A DNA stretch of 64,000 nucleotides from Serripes groenlandicus (lineage: Eukaryota; Mollusca; Bivalvia; Cardiida; Cardiidae), in the NCBI GenBank assembly GCA_031761405.1, contig JASEVX010000001.1:201362356-201426355 (forward strand). The letters are read 5' to 3'. Position 1 is the first letter of the stretch, and each line of letters starts with the position of its first letter. The position numbers and the translations under genes are program-made. The notes beneath the pieces are model-generated. The model made no database searches. It saw nothing but the letters and a program-made list of their open reading frames with translations, and was not told where the DNA came from. Positions 51,480-61,998 of this stretch are shown here, piece by piece.

Positions 51480-51706
51480 TTAACCGGGCTTTCCGTGGTA
51501 CGACAATTTTGCAGCAGACGACTTTGTACATATTTTGTCAAAAAATAGAAAATCTCTTTAATTGAAAGGATAACCTATGACTAAAAAGAGACAACATTGT
51601 GGCAAAAGGAGAAATTGCTTGTTTTGAGCAATTTTTTCTTTTGTCACTATGTTTTCAAAAAGCCATCACAGGCGTCAGAAAACGTTTATATGAGGGAAAG
51701 GGTTAA
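51480..51706 (+). mobile_element. type 1 TTAA MITE
   Basis: TTAA both ends; the right subterminal CTGCTGCAGA is deleted (AGCCATCACAGGCGTC). Confidence 0.9.
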
Positions 51707-51883
51707 ATACATAAGAATATGTAGGAAAACACTGGAGGAAAATTGAGAAATTCAGTTTTTCATCCCATGATATTTCATTATTATGTGTAAACTGTTAAAT
51801 TTGAACTTGTCCAGAAATTTTTCTTCTCTTCTTCAGATGCTTTCTGAAAGGTTGAGTATAAAGACAACATAAAGAGGAATAGG

Positions 51884-52114
51884 TTAACCCCTTTCCCATG
51901 TGTAGATGCATTTTGACACATCTGTAGCAGACGACTGTTGGAAATATTGTGGCAAAAGTAGAAATTGCTCATAATGAGCAATTTCTTCTTTTACTACAAT
52001 GTTTTTTTCAACATTCAGATAATCTCATTAATTTACATAATTATTTTACATATTTTTGCCAGGTAGTTTTCAAAGTCGTCTGCTGCAGATTTGTTGTATG
52101 TGGGAAAGGGTTCC
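51884..52114 (-). mobile_element. type 2 TTAA MITE
   Basis: TTAA left, TTCC right; central GCTCATAATGAGC. Confidence 0.88.
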
Positions 52115-52335
52115 AAATTAGCCCAATAGGATTACCTTAATTATTTGTATAAGTTGATCAGATTATGTCCGGCTGTTAAAACATTGTACCGACAGGTATT
52201 TCATGGCCAAAATCTTTCGTCACATTGTGACTAAATAATAAAACAAATATACTTTGATACTTAATCCCATTCTACAAGTTGACTAAATTTTTTTCATACA
52301 AAATATTGAGAAATTCCAGGTCTTTAACAACATTA

Positions 52336-52578
52336 TTAACCCTAATATTATTCCCTCATACGACAATTCTGCAGAAGACGACTTTGAACATATTTTGTCA
52401 AACAAAAAGCAAATCTCTATAATTGAATGGACAACCTGAGTATTGACTAAAAGTGGAAAATATTGTGGCAAAAGGAGAAATTGCTTGTTTTGAGCAATTT
52501 CTTCTTTTGTCACTATGTTTTCAAAAAGCTGTCTGCTGTAGAGGCATCAGCAAGAATCTATATGAGAGAAAGGGTTAA
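52336..52578 (+). mobile_element. type 1 TTAA MITE
   Basis: TTAA both ends; ATATTA insertion inside the left TIR; central GCTTGTTTTGAGC. Confidence 0.91.
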
Positions 52579-52709
52579 CCCTTTTCCACACGCATGTTTC
52601 AATAACAATGTTTCTTTCATAGATATTTACCATATGTTTGCCTAAACATTTCCAAATTAACAAACTGAACTGCTGCAGCGGGTTTGTTGAATGGGGGGAT
52701 GGGGGTTAA
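52575..52709 (-). mobile_element. degenerate type 2 MITE
   Basis: TTAACCCTTTTCCACACGC to GGGGGATGGGGGTTAA; first half largely deleted. Confidence 0.65.
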
Positions 52710-52826
52710 ACCTTTCCCTGCCAAGCCATTTCAGAGTATATAGTCTTTGAAAAAGGCGTAACGGCTTTTCAAAGTACGTCTACTGCAGATGCGTCTCAAT
52801 GCCTCTGCAAGTCGGAAAGGGTTTAA
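52706..52826 (+). mobile_element. degenerate type 2 MITE
   Basis: TTAAACCTTTCCCTGCC to GCAAGTCGGAAAGGGTTTAA; the array 52336-52826 shares TTAA at each junction. Confidence 0.65.
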
Positions 52827-53014
52827 AACTCAAATCAAACATTCAAATTTTTTCAATTCAATAATTTATTTGTAAATAGAGGCCACCGGCCCAAAATGCA
52901 GCAAATATATACAGATATACAATTTACATAGAGTTGAGTTTTAATTTAACTTTATTATAACTTCATATTTACAACATTATTCAAGCTATGACTTTTTGCT
53001 TTGAGGACACATAA

Positions 53015-53265
53015 TTTTATTCTTAATTTTCATTTTATTAGAATTTAACGAAGTTTTCAACATTATTTCAGTTATATCACGGCGACAGTGAGTTCACTTA
53101 TTCATGAACTCTCCCGGGTAAACAAACCAGCACTAGGCTAGGAATAGTGCCTTTCCCAAGGGCACTCAACCATGACCGAAGCGCCACAACAGGGGCTCAA
53201 ACCCAGGATGTCTGGTTCTAAATCTGCGACGCTAACCAATCAGCCACGACAGATTCCTTTGTCAG
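53015..53265 (-). mobile_element. tRNA-derived SINE, type A, with target-site duplication
   Basis: AT-rich tail at 53015-53040, CAACATTATTTCAGTTATAT, CAGCACTAGGCTAGG and a decayed tRNA-like head at 53180-53260. Perfect 13-bp duplication TGAGGACACATAA at 53002-53014 and 53266-53278. Confidence 0.9.
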
Positions 53266-53342
53266 TGAGGACACATAAGGAAAATATTGTTAAGTCTGGG
53301 AGTAAAGTTTTCACAGACTATCTTTTCTAATAAGTGTCTTAA

Positions 53343-53570
53343 TTTACCCGTTCCTACATACAGACACTTTTTGACACCTCTGCAGCAGACGACTTTTGAA
53401 AACATTGTTACAAAAATAGAAATTGCTCAAACAAGCAATTTCTTCTTTTGCCACAATGTTTTCAATTCTTTTCAGTAATTATATTTATATTTATAGAGCT
53501 TTTCCCTGTTTTTGCCAAGATGTTTTCAAAGTCGGCTGCTGCAGTTTTGTTGTATGTGGGAAAGGGTTAA
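53343..53570 (-). mobile_element. type 2 TTAA MITE
   Basis: TTTA left, TTAA right; central GCTCAAACAAGC. Confidence 0.88.
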
Positions 53571-53818
53571 GTGATCTTTATGAGAAGATGAGTTGAAATT
53601 AATGGTGAATAAATATTTTGTAAAGACATTTTTATTAATTTTTAAGTTTTAATCCTTTTCTTCACAATCTTCTTAAATATATCTAAACCAAAAATAAACA
53701 TTCATTTTAAAAATGAGATTATGAATTAAGTATTCTGACCATAAGACTTTAAGAACTTGCCCTTATATATTGACTTTTATTCATTTAACAATACCTTAGG
53801 TAATTAAACAGAAACATT

Positions 53819-54180
53819 TTAACTCTTTCCCACTTGCAGACGCATTTTGATGCATGATGATGCCTTTTGAAAACAGTTAACCCTTTCCCTCATACGACAA
53901 TTCTGCAGCAGACGAATCTCTATAATTGAATGGATAACCTATGACAAAAAGTGGAAAACATTGTGTGTGCAATTTCTTCTTTTGTCACTATGTTTTCAAA
54001 AAGCCGTCTGCTGCAGAGGCGTCAGAAAGCGTCTATATGAGGGAAAGGGTTAAGCAAAAAAAGAAATTCAACTGTATTTAATATAAATACTTTCAATTAT
54101 GGAGATTTTCCATATTTTTTAATAAGGTGTTTTCAAAATCCTCTGCTGCAGATTTGTAAATGTATGTGGGAAAGGGATAA
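53819..54180 (-). mobile_element. type 2 MITE split by a type 1 MITE
   Basis: Left part TTAACTCTTTCCCACTTGC to TTGAAAACAG; right part GTATTTAATATAAATAC to GGGATAA; insertion at 53877-54053. Confidence 0.8.
53877..54053 (+). mobile_element. short type 1 MITE nested in a MITE
   Basis: 177 bp, TTAA both ends. Two internal deletions remove part of the spacer and the left half of the hairpin. Confidence 0.9.
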
Positions 54181-54433
54181 AAGCAATAATTTGGCTTGAG
54201 CCTTGTCAGACAAAAACGGTCCTTGGTTACAAGTTGAGAGTAACTAATAATTAATTACACAATTGGGATGGTTAAATACACACTAGTGCATGGGAGATAG
54301 ATATCTTTTTTTGTTTTATTTAATTTAACACCGTTTTTTCAATGGTATTTAAGTTATATCACAGAGCCTATAATTGACATGGTATTAGTTATATCACATA
54401 ATTGCTAATGGAAGGTATGAATGTGTTGAGTAC

Positions 54434-54663
54434 TTAACCCTTTCCCTCATACGATAATTCTGCAGACGACGACTTTGAACATATTTTGTCAAAAAATGAA
54501 AAATCTCTATAATTGAATGGATGACCTAAGACTAAAAGTGGAAAACATTGTGGCAAAAGGAGAAATTGCTTGTTTTGAGCAATTTCTTCTTTTGTCACTA
54601 TGTTTTCAAAAGGCCGTCTGCTGCAGAGGCGTCAGAAAGCGTCTATATGAGGGAAAGGGTTAA
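54434..54663 (+). mobile_element. type 1 TTAA MITE
   Basis: 230 bp, TTAA both ends, central GCTTGTTTTGAGC. Confidence 0.94.
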
Positions 54664-54671
54664 AGTATGAG

Positions 54672-54905
54672 ATAGCCAGGAAACGCATGAGTAGGCGAAC
54701 TGGCCACCGTGAAATGACTGAACAATTGTTGAAAACGGCGTTAAACCCAAATCAATCAACTTATTATATCACAGTTGACCTAACCATGTGACTCCTCAAT
54801 GCTATTTGGCACCAGCTGACTCCAAACAACATTCTTCACAGACAACCGGCTACCTTATCAAACCTCAACACAATCAAATCAAAACTTTTGTCAAATGACC
54901 AAAGG
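54672..54905 (+). mobile_element. SINE type D 3' fragment plus SINE remnant
   Basis: 54672-54757 is the body end and tail (GAGTAGGCGAACTGGCCAC, CGGCGTTAAACCCAAATC). 54758-54905 is a decayed copy in the other orientation (TATATCACAG ... CTCCAAACAACATTCTTC ... TTTTGTCAAATGACC). Confidence 0.7.
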
Positions 54906-55058
54906 AATAAATACAGCAAAGTGGGGATTCAAACTCCAGGTGCATACATGTTGTTCCATGCAGTCTCACCAGAGATTTCACAGAGCTGTTTCTAATTAAT
55001 CTATACGAGGCACTTACCCACAATATAGAGTCATTTGAAGAGCTAGAATCTGTTACTT

Positions 55059-55264
55059 CTAGAACTCTGCAGCAGACAACTTTTGAAAACACTGTAACAA
55101 AAGAAGAAATTGCTCATGAATAAAGCAATTTCTCCGTTTGTCACAATGTTTTCAGCTTTTATGCAACAATCAAAGTTTCATTGATAGAGGTTTACCGTAT
55201 TTTTAACCAGATGTTTTTAAAGTCATCAGTGCTGCAGAATTTATATTTGCAGTGGAAAAAGATT
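55059..55264 (-). mobile_element. type 2 MITE without left TIR
   Basis: ACTCTGCAGCAGACAACTTT to GCAGTGGAAAAAGATTAG; hairpin GCTCATGAATAAAGC. Confidence 0.75.
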
Positions 55265-55288
55265 AGGGAGTTCAAATTATGGTTATTA

Positions 55289-55536
55289 ATAACCCTTCAG
55301 TAAATAATAAAACACGTATTGATCCATTTTATCTAGCAGATATGACTTCTGATAACATTGTGGGGAAAAAGGAAAGCGCTTATAATATGAGCAATTTCTA
55401 CTTGTTACCAATAACATTGCATGTCTACTCTATTATAACGTTCCACTTTCGTTAGGAGAGATTCTCCCTTTGTTTGCATGCCTTGATGTATTCAAAATAA
55501 TCCATGGTAGAATTGTTGTTTGGGGAAAAGGGTTAG
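55289..55536 (-). mobile_element. degenerate type 2 MITE
   Basis: ATAACCCTTCAG start, hairpin GCTTATAATATGAGC, end TTGGGGAAAAGGGTTAG. Confidence 0.7.
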
Positions 55537-55855
55537 TAAACTGAATGCGCACAGCTACGAACTTTCAGTAGACTATGATGGACAGATTACTTATGACGGA
55601 AACATCACAATATATTATTTAGCTGAGAGATAAAACAGTTCTAACCAAGATATACATCAAATTTATATGCATATACATTATGCAACTTTGGCATGAAAAG
55701 ATAATCATCTTCAAGAACTAATAAATGCTTTTAATCTGTCAAAAAACCTTATGTTCCGCCCAATAATATCTGAAGTGTTGTCATCTCATTGAAATTATAA
55801 ACCATTTCATTTCTTGTACAAAGGAAATATTCTTTATGATGGTGATATGCTTCTA

Positions 55856-56335
55856 ATAACCCTTTCCAACATACTACAAATCAGCAGCAGACAGCTTTGA
55901 AAATATTTTGGCAAAAAGTATGGGAATTCTCTATGAATAAAAGTTTAACCCTTTCCCTCATATGGCAATTCTGCGCAGCATACGACTTTAAACGTATTTT
56001 GTCAAAAAATAGAAAATCTCCATAATTGAATGGATAACCTATGACGAAAAGTGGAAAAACATTGTGGCAAAAGGAGAAATTGCACGTTTTGTGCAATTTC
56101 TTCTTTTGTCACTATGTTTTCAAAAAGCCGTCTGCTGCAGAGGCGTCAGAAAGCGTCTATATGAGGGAAAGGGTTAATTACTGAATCGAGTTGAAAACTT
56201 TCGATATTGAAAGTTTGTGCTACTGACATGTAGAAGATGATTTCGCCAAAGGAGAATTTGCTTAGAAGATCACATTTATATGTTTCATCCTTTTATCAAA
56301 AATCCATTTTCAATTCAAAATTTGTCTGCTGCAGT
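55856..56335 (+). mobile_element. type 2 MITE split by a type 1 MITE
   Basis: Left ATAACCCTTTCCAACATAC to GAATAAAAG. The right half resumes TTACTGAATCGAGTTGAAAA and decays by about 56335. Confidence 0.75.
55945..56177 (+). mobile_element. type 1 TTAA MITE nested in a MITE
   Basis: 233 bp, TTAA both ends, central GCACGTTTTGTGC. Confidence 0.94.
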
Positions 56336-56459
56336 AACATAAAGGATAATCTGATTTGGTGGTTGATCAGTGGTACCATTGCAATTCATAACAGAAGATT
56401 TCTTTTTTAAAAACACAGGGTTTATGGTAAAACATAAAGGAATGCTATATTTATTAACT

Positions 56460-56589
56460 TAGCAATTTCTCCTTTTACCACAATGTTTTCAACTCAATAA
56501 TTTTTCTTTCATCTATAGAGAGTTTCCATATGTTTGACTAAATGTTGTCAAAGTCATCTGCAGATTTGTTGTATGTGGGAAAGGGTTAA
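56460..56589 (-). mobile_element. type 2 MITE right half
   Basis: AGCAATTTCTCCTTTTACCA to TTGTATGTGGGAAAGGGTTAA; ends 29 bp before the candidate exon. Confidence 0.8.
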
Positions 56590-56618
56590 TTTAACTAACA
56601 CTTTCCCTTATGAACTAG

Positions 56619-57163
56619 AACCCATCGAAGATTCTAGCAGCCGTTACTTATGGAACCAATTATGGAGTCAGGACAGAGAATCGTCGTCATCACTCAGTAT
56701 GGAAACAATCCAATTGTAACTTTCCAAAACAAATCTTTATCTGTTTTAGGAAAATAATGACATTATGAAATTTTATGGTGAAAGCAAATATAAATATGAT
56801 CTATATTTTGTTCTCCTTTCAAATTTTGGAATGTAGAAAAAACAGTTACCGTCAATGACAAAATGTGAATGACATAAACAGATCGATCAAAGGTATAAAA
56901 TACCCCATTAATATTCCATGTTGAATAAACGTACAGTACTATATGTTAATTAATTTCCATTAAATAGACAATACTCTGTGTTTGAAACTTTGCGAACTTT
57001 ATGATTTAAATGGTTTTGACAGGTTTATGACAATGGAACTGTCCTTGCAACCTACTGTTTTAGCCCTTGATCCTGACTGTACATCTGCAAAGTCTTATCA
57101 GCATCTACACAAGTTGACAGAAGCTTCTAACAAGCTAATGGAAGTAATATGTGAACAGTGCAA
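56619..57163 (+). CDS. two phase-matched candidate exons of an unidentified gene
   Basis: Exon A 56619-56715 (97 nt) follows an acceptor with branch-like CTAAC, pyrimidines and AACTAG, and ends at a GTAAC donor. Exon B 57023-57163 (141 nt) follows TTTTGACAG and ends CAA/GTATTG. Exon A leaves two bases and exon B supplies one, so the frame carries through the 307-bp intron. Exon A encodes PIEDSSSRYLWNQLWSQDR and a Ser-rich end; exon B encodes FMTMELSLQPTVLALDPD, then HLHKLTEASNKLMEVICEQC. The product looks soluble and helical. Neither exon matches any repeat here. The upstream exon must end in phase 1 and the downstream exon start in phase 2; neither was found. Family unknown. Confidence 0.6.
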
Positions 57164-57237
57164 GTATTGATCATCCTGCAAGGATGCACCAGCTGATTTG
57201 GATCTACACAGTTCACAAAAGCCAACTTGTACCTTTT

Positions 57238-57400
57238 TAGGAATTGCTCATATTATGATGATCAAAAGGTCCCAGGTTCGAGTCCAAAGAGAGCGAATTC
57301 AGGTGCTATAGTTCAGTGGTTGAGTATCCAGGAAGCAGACATTGCAAGTGATTTATACAAGTTGCCCTGTCTCAGTTGTCATATATATGACCAATTGCGT
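57238..57400 (+). mobile_element. SINE type C remnant
   Basis: GGTCCCAGGTTCGAGTCC (B-box-like) then TATCCAGGAAGCAGACATTG and GTTGCCCTGTCTCAGTTGTC. The open frame across it is incidental. Confidence 0.65.
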
Positions 57401-57414
57401 ACAATGTGATTTAT

Positions 57415-57885
57415 TAATTGATTGTTTGGTGTTTTACGCCACTTTCAACAATATTTCAGTTATCCCTTTCCCTCATACAACAATTCTGCAGCAGACGACT
57501 TTGAACATATTTTGTCAAAAAATGGAAAATCTATATAATTGAATGAATAACCTATGTCTAAAAGTGGAAAACATTGTGGCCAATGAAGAAATTGCTTGTT
57601 TTGAGCAATTTCTTCTTTCGTCACTATGTTTTCAAAAAGCCGTCAGAAAGTGTCTATATTAGGGAAACGGTAACATCACAGCTTCTTCTGGGTAAGTTAC
57701 CAGTAACACTGGTTCATTTATCCTTACACATAGCCAGTTGCTATCCCCGCAAACCTGATTATCAAGGAGGGCAGCCATTATGATTACTATCATTTTTAAA
57801 GTCTTTTAAGTATGACCCGACCATGGTTTGAACCCGCAACCTCCAGCACCAAGGCGGACACTCTACCACTACACCACCGAGTCGG
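57415..57885 (-). mobile_element. SINE type B split by a MITE
   Basis: Tail TTGATTGTTTGGTGTTTTAC and CACTTTCAACAATATTTCAG precede, and CATCACAGCTTCTTCTGGG through the reversed tRNA-like head (57815-57880) follow, a MITE inserted at CAGTTAT. Confidence 0.87.
57470..57673 (+). mobile_element. type 1 MITE inside a SINE
   Basis: TTAT at the left and GTAA at the right flank a copy with central GCTTGTTTTGAGC and a deletion in the right arm. The target reads CAGTTATATCAC in other SINE copies. Confidence 0.9.
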
Positions 57886-57899
57886 TCTTGGGACAGTCC

Positions 57900-58015
57900 C
57901 TGACATACAACTGGTGCTAGTGTAACTGTTTGAGTATCCAGGAAGCAGACATCGAGAGTGATTTATATCGGTTGCCCCGTCTCAGATGTCATATATGTCA
58001 TTACAAACGGCTGAT
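57900..58015 (+). mobile_element. SINE type C tail fragment
   Basis: GAGTATCCAGGAAGCAGACA, TCGAGAGTGATTTATATCGG, GTTGCCCCGTCTCAGATG. Confidence 0.65.
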
Positions 58016-58050
58016 GAAGCATCAATATAAGTTGTATCATAAGAACTTGC

Positions 58051-58286
58051 TTAACATTTTCCCACATACAACAAATTATCGGCAGCAGACAACTTTGAAA
58101 ACATAGTGACAAATACCTGAAAAATCTCCATAAAATCGATATAGCTTAATTGTTAAATAAAGTTGAAAAAATTGTGGCCAAAGGAGAAATTGCTCATCAT
58201 AAGCAATTTCACCTTTGGCCACAATGTGTTCAAAAGTCGTCTGCTGTTATTGTGTCAAAATGCGTCTGCAGGTGGGAAAGGGTTAA
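58051..58286 (+). mobile_element. type 2 TTAA MITE
   Basis: TTAA both ends; hairpin GCTCATCATAAGC; right arm GTCTGCTGTTATTGTGTC. Confidence 0.88.
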
Positions 58287-58672
58287 ATAAATTATAAGTT
58301 AAAACTATTATTAAATTAAATCACATTTCATAACATTATTGAAGCACCAACAAGATGGGGTTTGTTTAGAAAATATGACAAAAATGTTGGAAAAGAGTCC
58401 TGTTTATGCATTTTTATTAGCTTATCAAGGCCATTTGATTGTCGTCTGCAACATTAATAGACCTCGGGGGGGGGGGGGGAGAATAAAGGACTATAATGAC
58501 TGGATTTAAGAAGCGTGAAGACCTGTGCCAAGAATCATGGAAAACATCCCCACATCCCTGTAGTTTAATCTGTGTGGGAAGTCTTTTATATTTGTTATAG
58601 TAAAGTGGTAAAGTAATTACCAGATATACTAGTAGAAATGGCTTGTAATGATGATTATAAAGTGTGGTATTA

Positions 58673-59057
58673 TTAACCCTTTCCCACATACAACAAATCT
58701 GCAGCAGACGACTTCTAAAACATCTAAGCAAAAAATAGAAAATCTCCATAATTGAATGGATAACCTATGACAAAAAGTGGAAAACATTGTGTCAAAAGGA
58801 GAAATTGCACGTTTTGTGCAATTTCTTCTTTTGTCACTATGTTTTCAAAAAGCCGTCTGTTGCAGTTGCGTCAGAAAGCGTCTATATGAGGGAAAGGGTT
58901 AAATGAAATTATTATTATTGCATATAGTGCTGAAAAAATTGTTACAAAAGGAGAAATTGCTTATGTTGAGCCATTTCTCATTATGTCACAATTGTTTTCA
59001 AAAAGTCGTCTGCTACAGTCTGGCATCACAAAGTGTCTTTATGTGGGAAAGGGTTAG
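58673..59057 (+). mobile_element. type 2 MITE with recombined type 1 inside
   Basis: Type 2 left end (CACATACAACAAATCTGCAG ... AACATCTAAGCAAAAAAT) switches near 58735 into type 1 (AGAAAATCTCCATAATTG) and runs to a type 1 end TTAA at 58899-58902. Then a type 2 right half with its own hairpin (GCTTATGTTGAGC) ends TTAG. Confidence 0.85.
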
Positions 59058-59067
59058 TTTAGTTTAA

Positions 59068-59275
59068 ACTTATTTATTTTACATCGATTGCGAAACAAGC
59101 CTTGGGCTTAGATTAATCACTCTCGATGTCTGCTTCCTGGAGACTTAACCAGTACTCGCGCCGTTTGTGTGGAAAAATCCCAAAGTCAGGACCCGCTCAT
59201 CACGGGACTCGAACCAGGGACCTTTGATATGAGAGGCCGACGCTCTACCTCTGCACCACTGTCTTCCACAAAGAC
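59068..59275 (-). mobile_element. tRNA-derived SINE, type C
   Basis: Best type C copy: tail TACATCGATTGCGAAACAAG, body TCTGCTTCCTGGAGACTTAA, head 59195-59270 with reversed B box GGGACTCGAACC and A box GCTCTACCTCTGCACCA. Confidence 0.87.
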
Positions 59276-59283
59276 TTAAAAGG

Positions 59284-59520
59284 TTAACCCTTTTCCTGAT
59301 CATTCAGACCTATTTTGATGAATCCACAACTGACAGTTTTTAAAAAACAATGTGGCAAAAGGATGAATTGATCATAATGACAAATTTCTACTTTTTCAAT
59401 CATGTTTTCACTTCATTTCAACCATAATTGTACGTTCTTTTAATAGATATTTTTCATATTATTGCCTAGATTTTTCAATAGTCATTTGCTGCAGATTTGT
59501 TGTATATGGGAAAGGGTTAA
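59284..59520 (-). mobile_element. type 2 TTAA MITE
   Basis: TTAA both ends; hairpin degenerate (GATCATAATGACA). Confidence 0.85.
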
Positions 59521-59654
59521 CTAATGGAGTGTTGTTTTAACCTTTTACATCATACACTATTTTATAATCAGCTAGCTGTTCTCACAAACTAAATCTGAGG
59601 CACATTTTAGCTGCTACATAGATCTGAGAAAAATGGAAGTTTAATTATATCTTT

Positions 59655-59839
59655 CAGAGCTCTAGATAAGGAGGCGTTTGGCATGTTCTAAAATCCTTAA
59701 TTGATCCTAAAACCCTATGTTGTGGGTACTCTCATTGAGACGATTCTTTTGAGTACCAACATCATAGGGTTTGGTTGGATAATTAAAGAGAGATATTGTG
59801 GGGAAAAGAGATGTATATGTCTCCTTATCTGGACCTCTG
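59655..59839. mobile_element. P-family palindromic MITE, best termini
   Basis: AGAGCTCTAGATAAGGAGG at the left and CTCCTTATCTGGACCTCT at the right form TIRs; the core 59710-59772 is partly deleted on one arm. Flanks TATCTTTC and GATCTTTC agree at 7 of 8 bases, which fits an 8-bp target duplication as in hAT-type elements. Confidence 0.78.
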
Positions 59840-59848
59840 ATCTTTCTA

Positions 59849-60076
59849 ACAAATTACGACAGCCAACAACTTAGAAAATATCTCAGCAAAACTATAGATA
59901 ATCTCTACAAATGAAAATCTCTATAATTGAATGGATAACCTATGACTAAAAGTGGAAAACATTGTGGCAAAAGGAGAAATTGCTTGTTTTGAGCAATTTC
60001 TTCTTTTGTCACTTTGTTTTCAAAAAACCATCTGCTGCAGAGGCGTCAGAAAGCGTATTTAATAGAGAAAGGGTCA
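59849..60076 (+). mobile_element. type 2/type 1 chimeric MITE
   Basis: Degenerate type 2 left arm (ACAAATTACGACAGCCAACA ... GATAATCTCTACAAATG) joins type 1 (AAAATCTCTATAATTGAATG) near 59916, ending TAGAGAAAGGGTCA. Confidence 0.78.
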
Positions 60077-60238
60077 CAATAACAAGACGAGTGACTTAAG
60101 TCATTAAGTAAAGGGATTATTTAAATGAAGAGAACAGAGTTATGAACTAGAACAGTGGATACATGATAGTCGGGGCACATACATCCAAGTGAAAGGGACG
60201 GATTCGGTTCCAGTTCTTGGATTCAATCATCGGACAAC

Positions 60239-60928
60239 TCAACCCTATCCAACATACAGACGCACTTTGACGCACCTGTAGCGGACAACTTTTAACCCTT
60301 TCTCTCATATAGACGCTTTCTGATGCCTCCGCAGCAGACAGCCTTTTGAAAACATAGTGACAAATGAAGAAAATGCTCAAAACAAGCAATTTCTCCTTTT
60401 GACACAATGTTTTCCACTTTTAGTCATACTGGTTATCCATTTAATTTAAGAGATTTTCTATTTTTTGACAAAATATGTTCAATATTTGTTCAGAATTGTC
60501 GTATGTGGGAAAGGCTTAAACATATTATGGCAAAAGAAGAAGTAGCTCACAAAGAGCAATTTCTCCTTTTGCCCCAATATTTACAACTTTAATACAATTT
60601 ATTAAAGCTTTCCAGTTTTCAATATTTTGCCTACATTGGTTTCAAAATCATAATGAGTATTTATTTTAAACCTCCATTTGCCACAATGTTTTCAACTTTA
60701 TACAATAATTATCATTACGTTCAAAGAAACTTTCCCTAGTTTTTACCCCAAGATATTTTCAAAGTCGTCTGATGCAGATAATAATGAGCAATTTCTCCTT
60801 TTGCCACTGTATGTTTTCAACTCTATTCTAAAACTAAATTTTGATATAAAGAAAATTTCCATATTTTACTTGAACAGAAGATTTCAAAGTCGTCTGCTGC
60901 AGATTTGTTGTAAGTGTGAAAGGGTTAA
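60239..60928 (-). mobile_element. type 2 MITE with nested type 1 and repeated right halves
   Basis: Left end TCAACCCTATCCAACATAC. After the nested copy, three successive hairpin-to-spacer stretches start near 60557, 60671 and 60785 (CAATTTCTCCTTTTGCC-like words) before a single right end GTGTGAAAGGGTTAA. Confidence 0.7.
60292..60519 (-). mobile_element. type 1 TTAA MITE nested in a MITE
   Basis: TTAA both ends, hairpin GCTCAAAACAAGC; part of the right arm (GTCTGCTG) is lost. Confidence 0.9.
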
Positions 60929-61169
60929 AAGAAACAAAAAGGATGAATATAAAGAAGTTAAAGTATACATAGTACAAATGAATAAAACATGCATGGATAA
61001 TTATAAGTAGCATGAAATAATACTTTTCAAAATGTAGAAGACCTTTTTCCAACTTGTTAAATTGGTTACTTTAAAATTGCACCCTTTTCGCTGATTTTGT
61101 AATGGTAATATAAAATTTATAACAAACAGTTACATTACATTTGGGGTTTTAGATATCAACATGTAGAAA

Positions 61170-61394
61170 TTAACCCTTTCCCTCATACAACAATTCTGTT
61201 GCAGACGACTTTGAACATATTTAGAAAATCTCTATAATTAAATGGATAACTAACCTATGACTAAAAGTGGAAAACATTGTGGCAAAAGGAGAAATTGCTT
61301 GTTTTGAGCAATTTCTTCTTTAGTCAACTATTGTTTTCAAAAAGCCGTCTGTTGCAGAGGCGTTAGAAAGCGTCTATATGAGGGAAAGGGTTAA
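61170..61394 (+). mobile_element. type 1 TTAA MITE
   Basis: TTAA both ends, central GCTTGTTTTGAGC; spacer deletion after GAACATATTT. Confidence 0.92.
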
Positions 61395-61410
61395 GAATCA
61401 GTTCAAGTAT

Positions 61411-61564
61411 ACATCTTTCATACTTGCAGACACATTTGCAACAATGTTTTTAGCTCTAATCCAAAGAATATGATTTAATTTATAGATATTTTTCACATTT
61501 TTGCCCAAGATATTTTCAAAGTTGTCAGCAGCACTCAGATGTGTTCTATGAGGGAAAGAATTAA
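61411..61564 (-). mobile_element. degenerate type 2 MITE
   Basis: CTTTCATACTTGCAGACAC to CTATGAGGGAAAGAATTAA; left arm and hairpin missing. Confidence 0.65.
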
Positions 61565-61673
61565 AATTAATGAATGATTAAAATATATCAAAAAAATAAA
61601 TATTTCATAAATAAGAACCTATGTTTGATTATTTTAGGGTTTCATTTTTCTGTTAAGGTTCAATTCTAGTATG

Positions 61674-61780
61674 AATGCAGAGGTTCAGATAAGGTGGCGT
61701 ATACAGCTCTTTTCCCCACAATATCTCTTGTATCATGCAACAAAACCCTATGATGTGGGTACTCAAAAGAATAAGAATTT
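61674..61780. mobile_element. P-family MITE, one half
   Basis: AATGCAGAGGTTCAGATAAGG, then CTTTTCCCCACAATATCTC and AAACCCTATGATGTGGGTAC TCAAAAGAAT; the second arm is absent. Confidence 0.7.
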
Positions 61781-61998
61781 TATAACATGCAAAAATGCTC
61801 TGATGAATCTTTATCATGATGATGAACTCATAAAAAATGAAGGATTTGCTTAGAAAATATTTAGCATTTAGGCATCACATAAGTTCCTTTTACTAGGGCT
61901 TCTAACCCTTTCCCACATACAACAACTACATGCAGCAGACATTTTACTTTGACAACATGGAGGCAAAAATATTGAAAATTCCTACAAATCAAAAGTAA

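Noticed and set aside
57227..57409. Third exon after 57163 (60-codon frame)
   Set aside because: TTTTTAG is a good acceptor, but the frame runs straight through a type C SINE (GGTTCGAGTCC, CCAGGAAGCAGAC), so the open frame is incidental.
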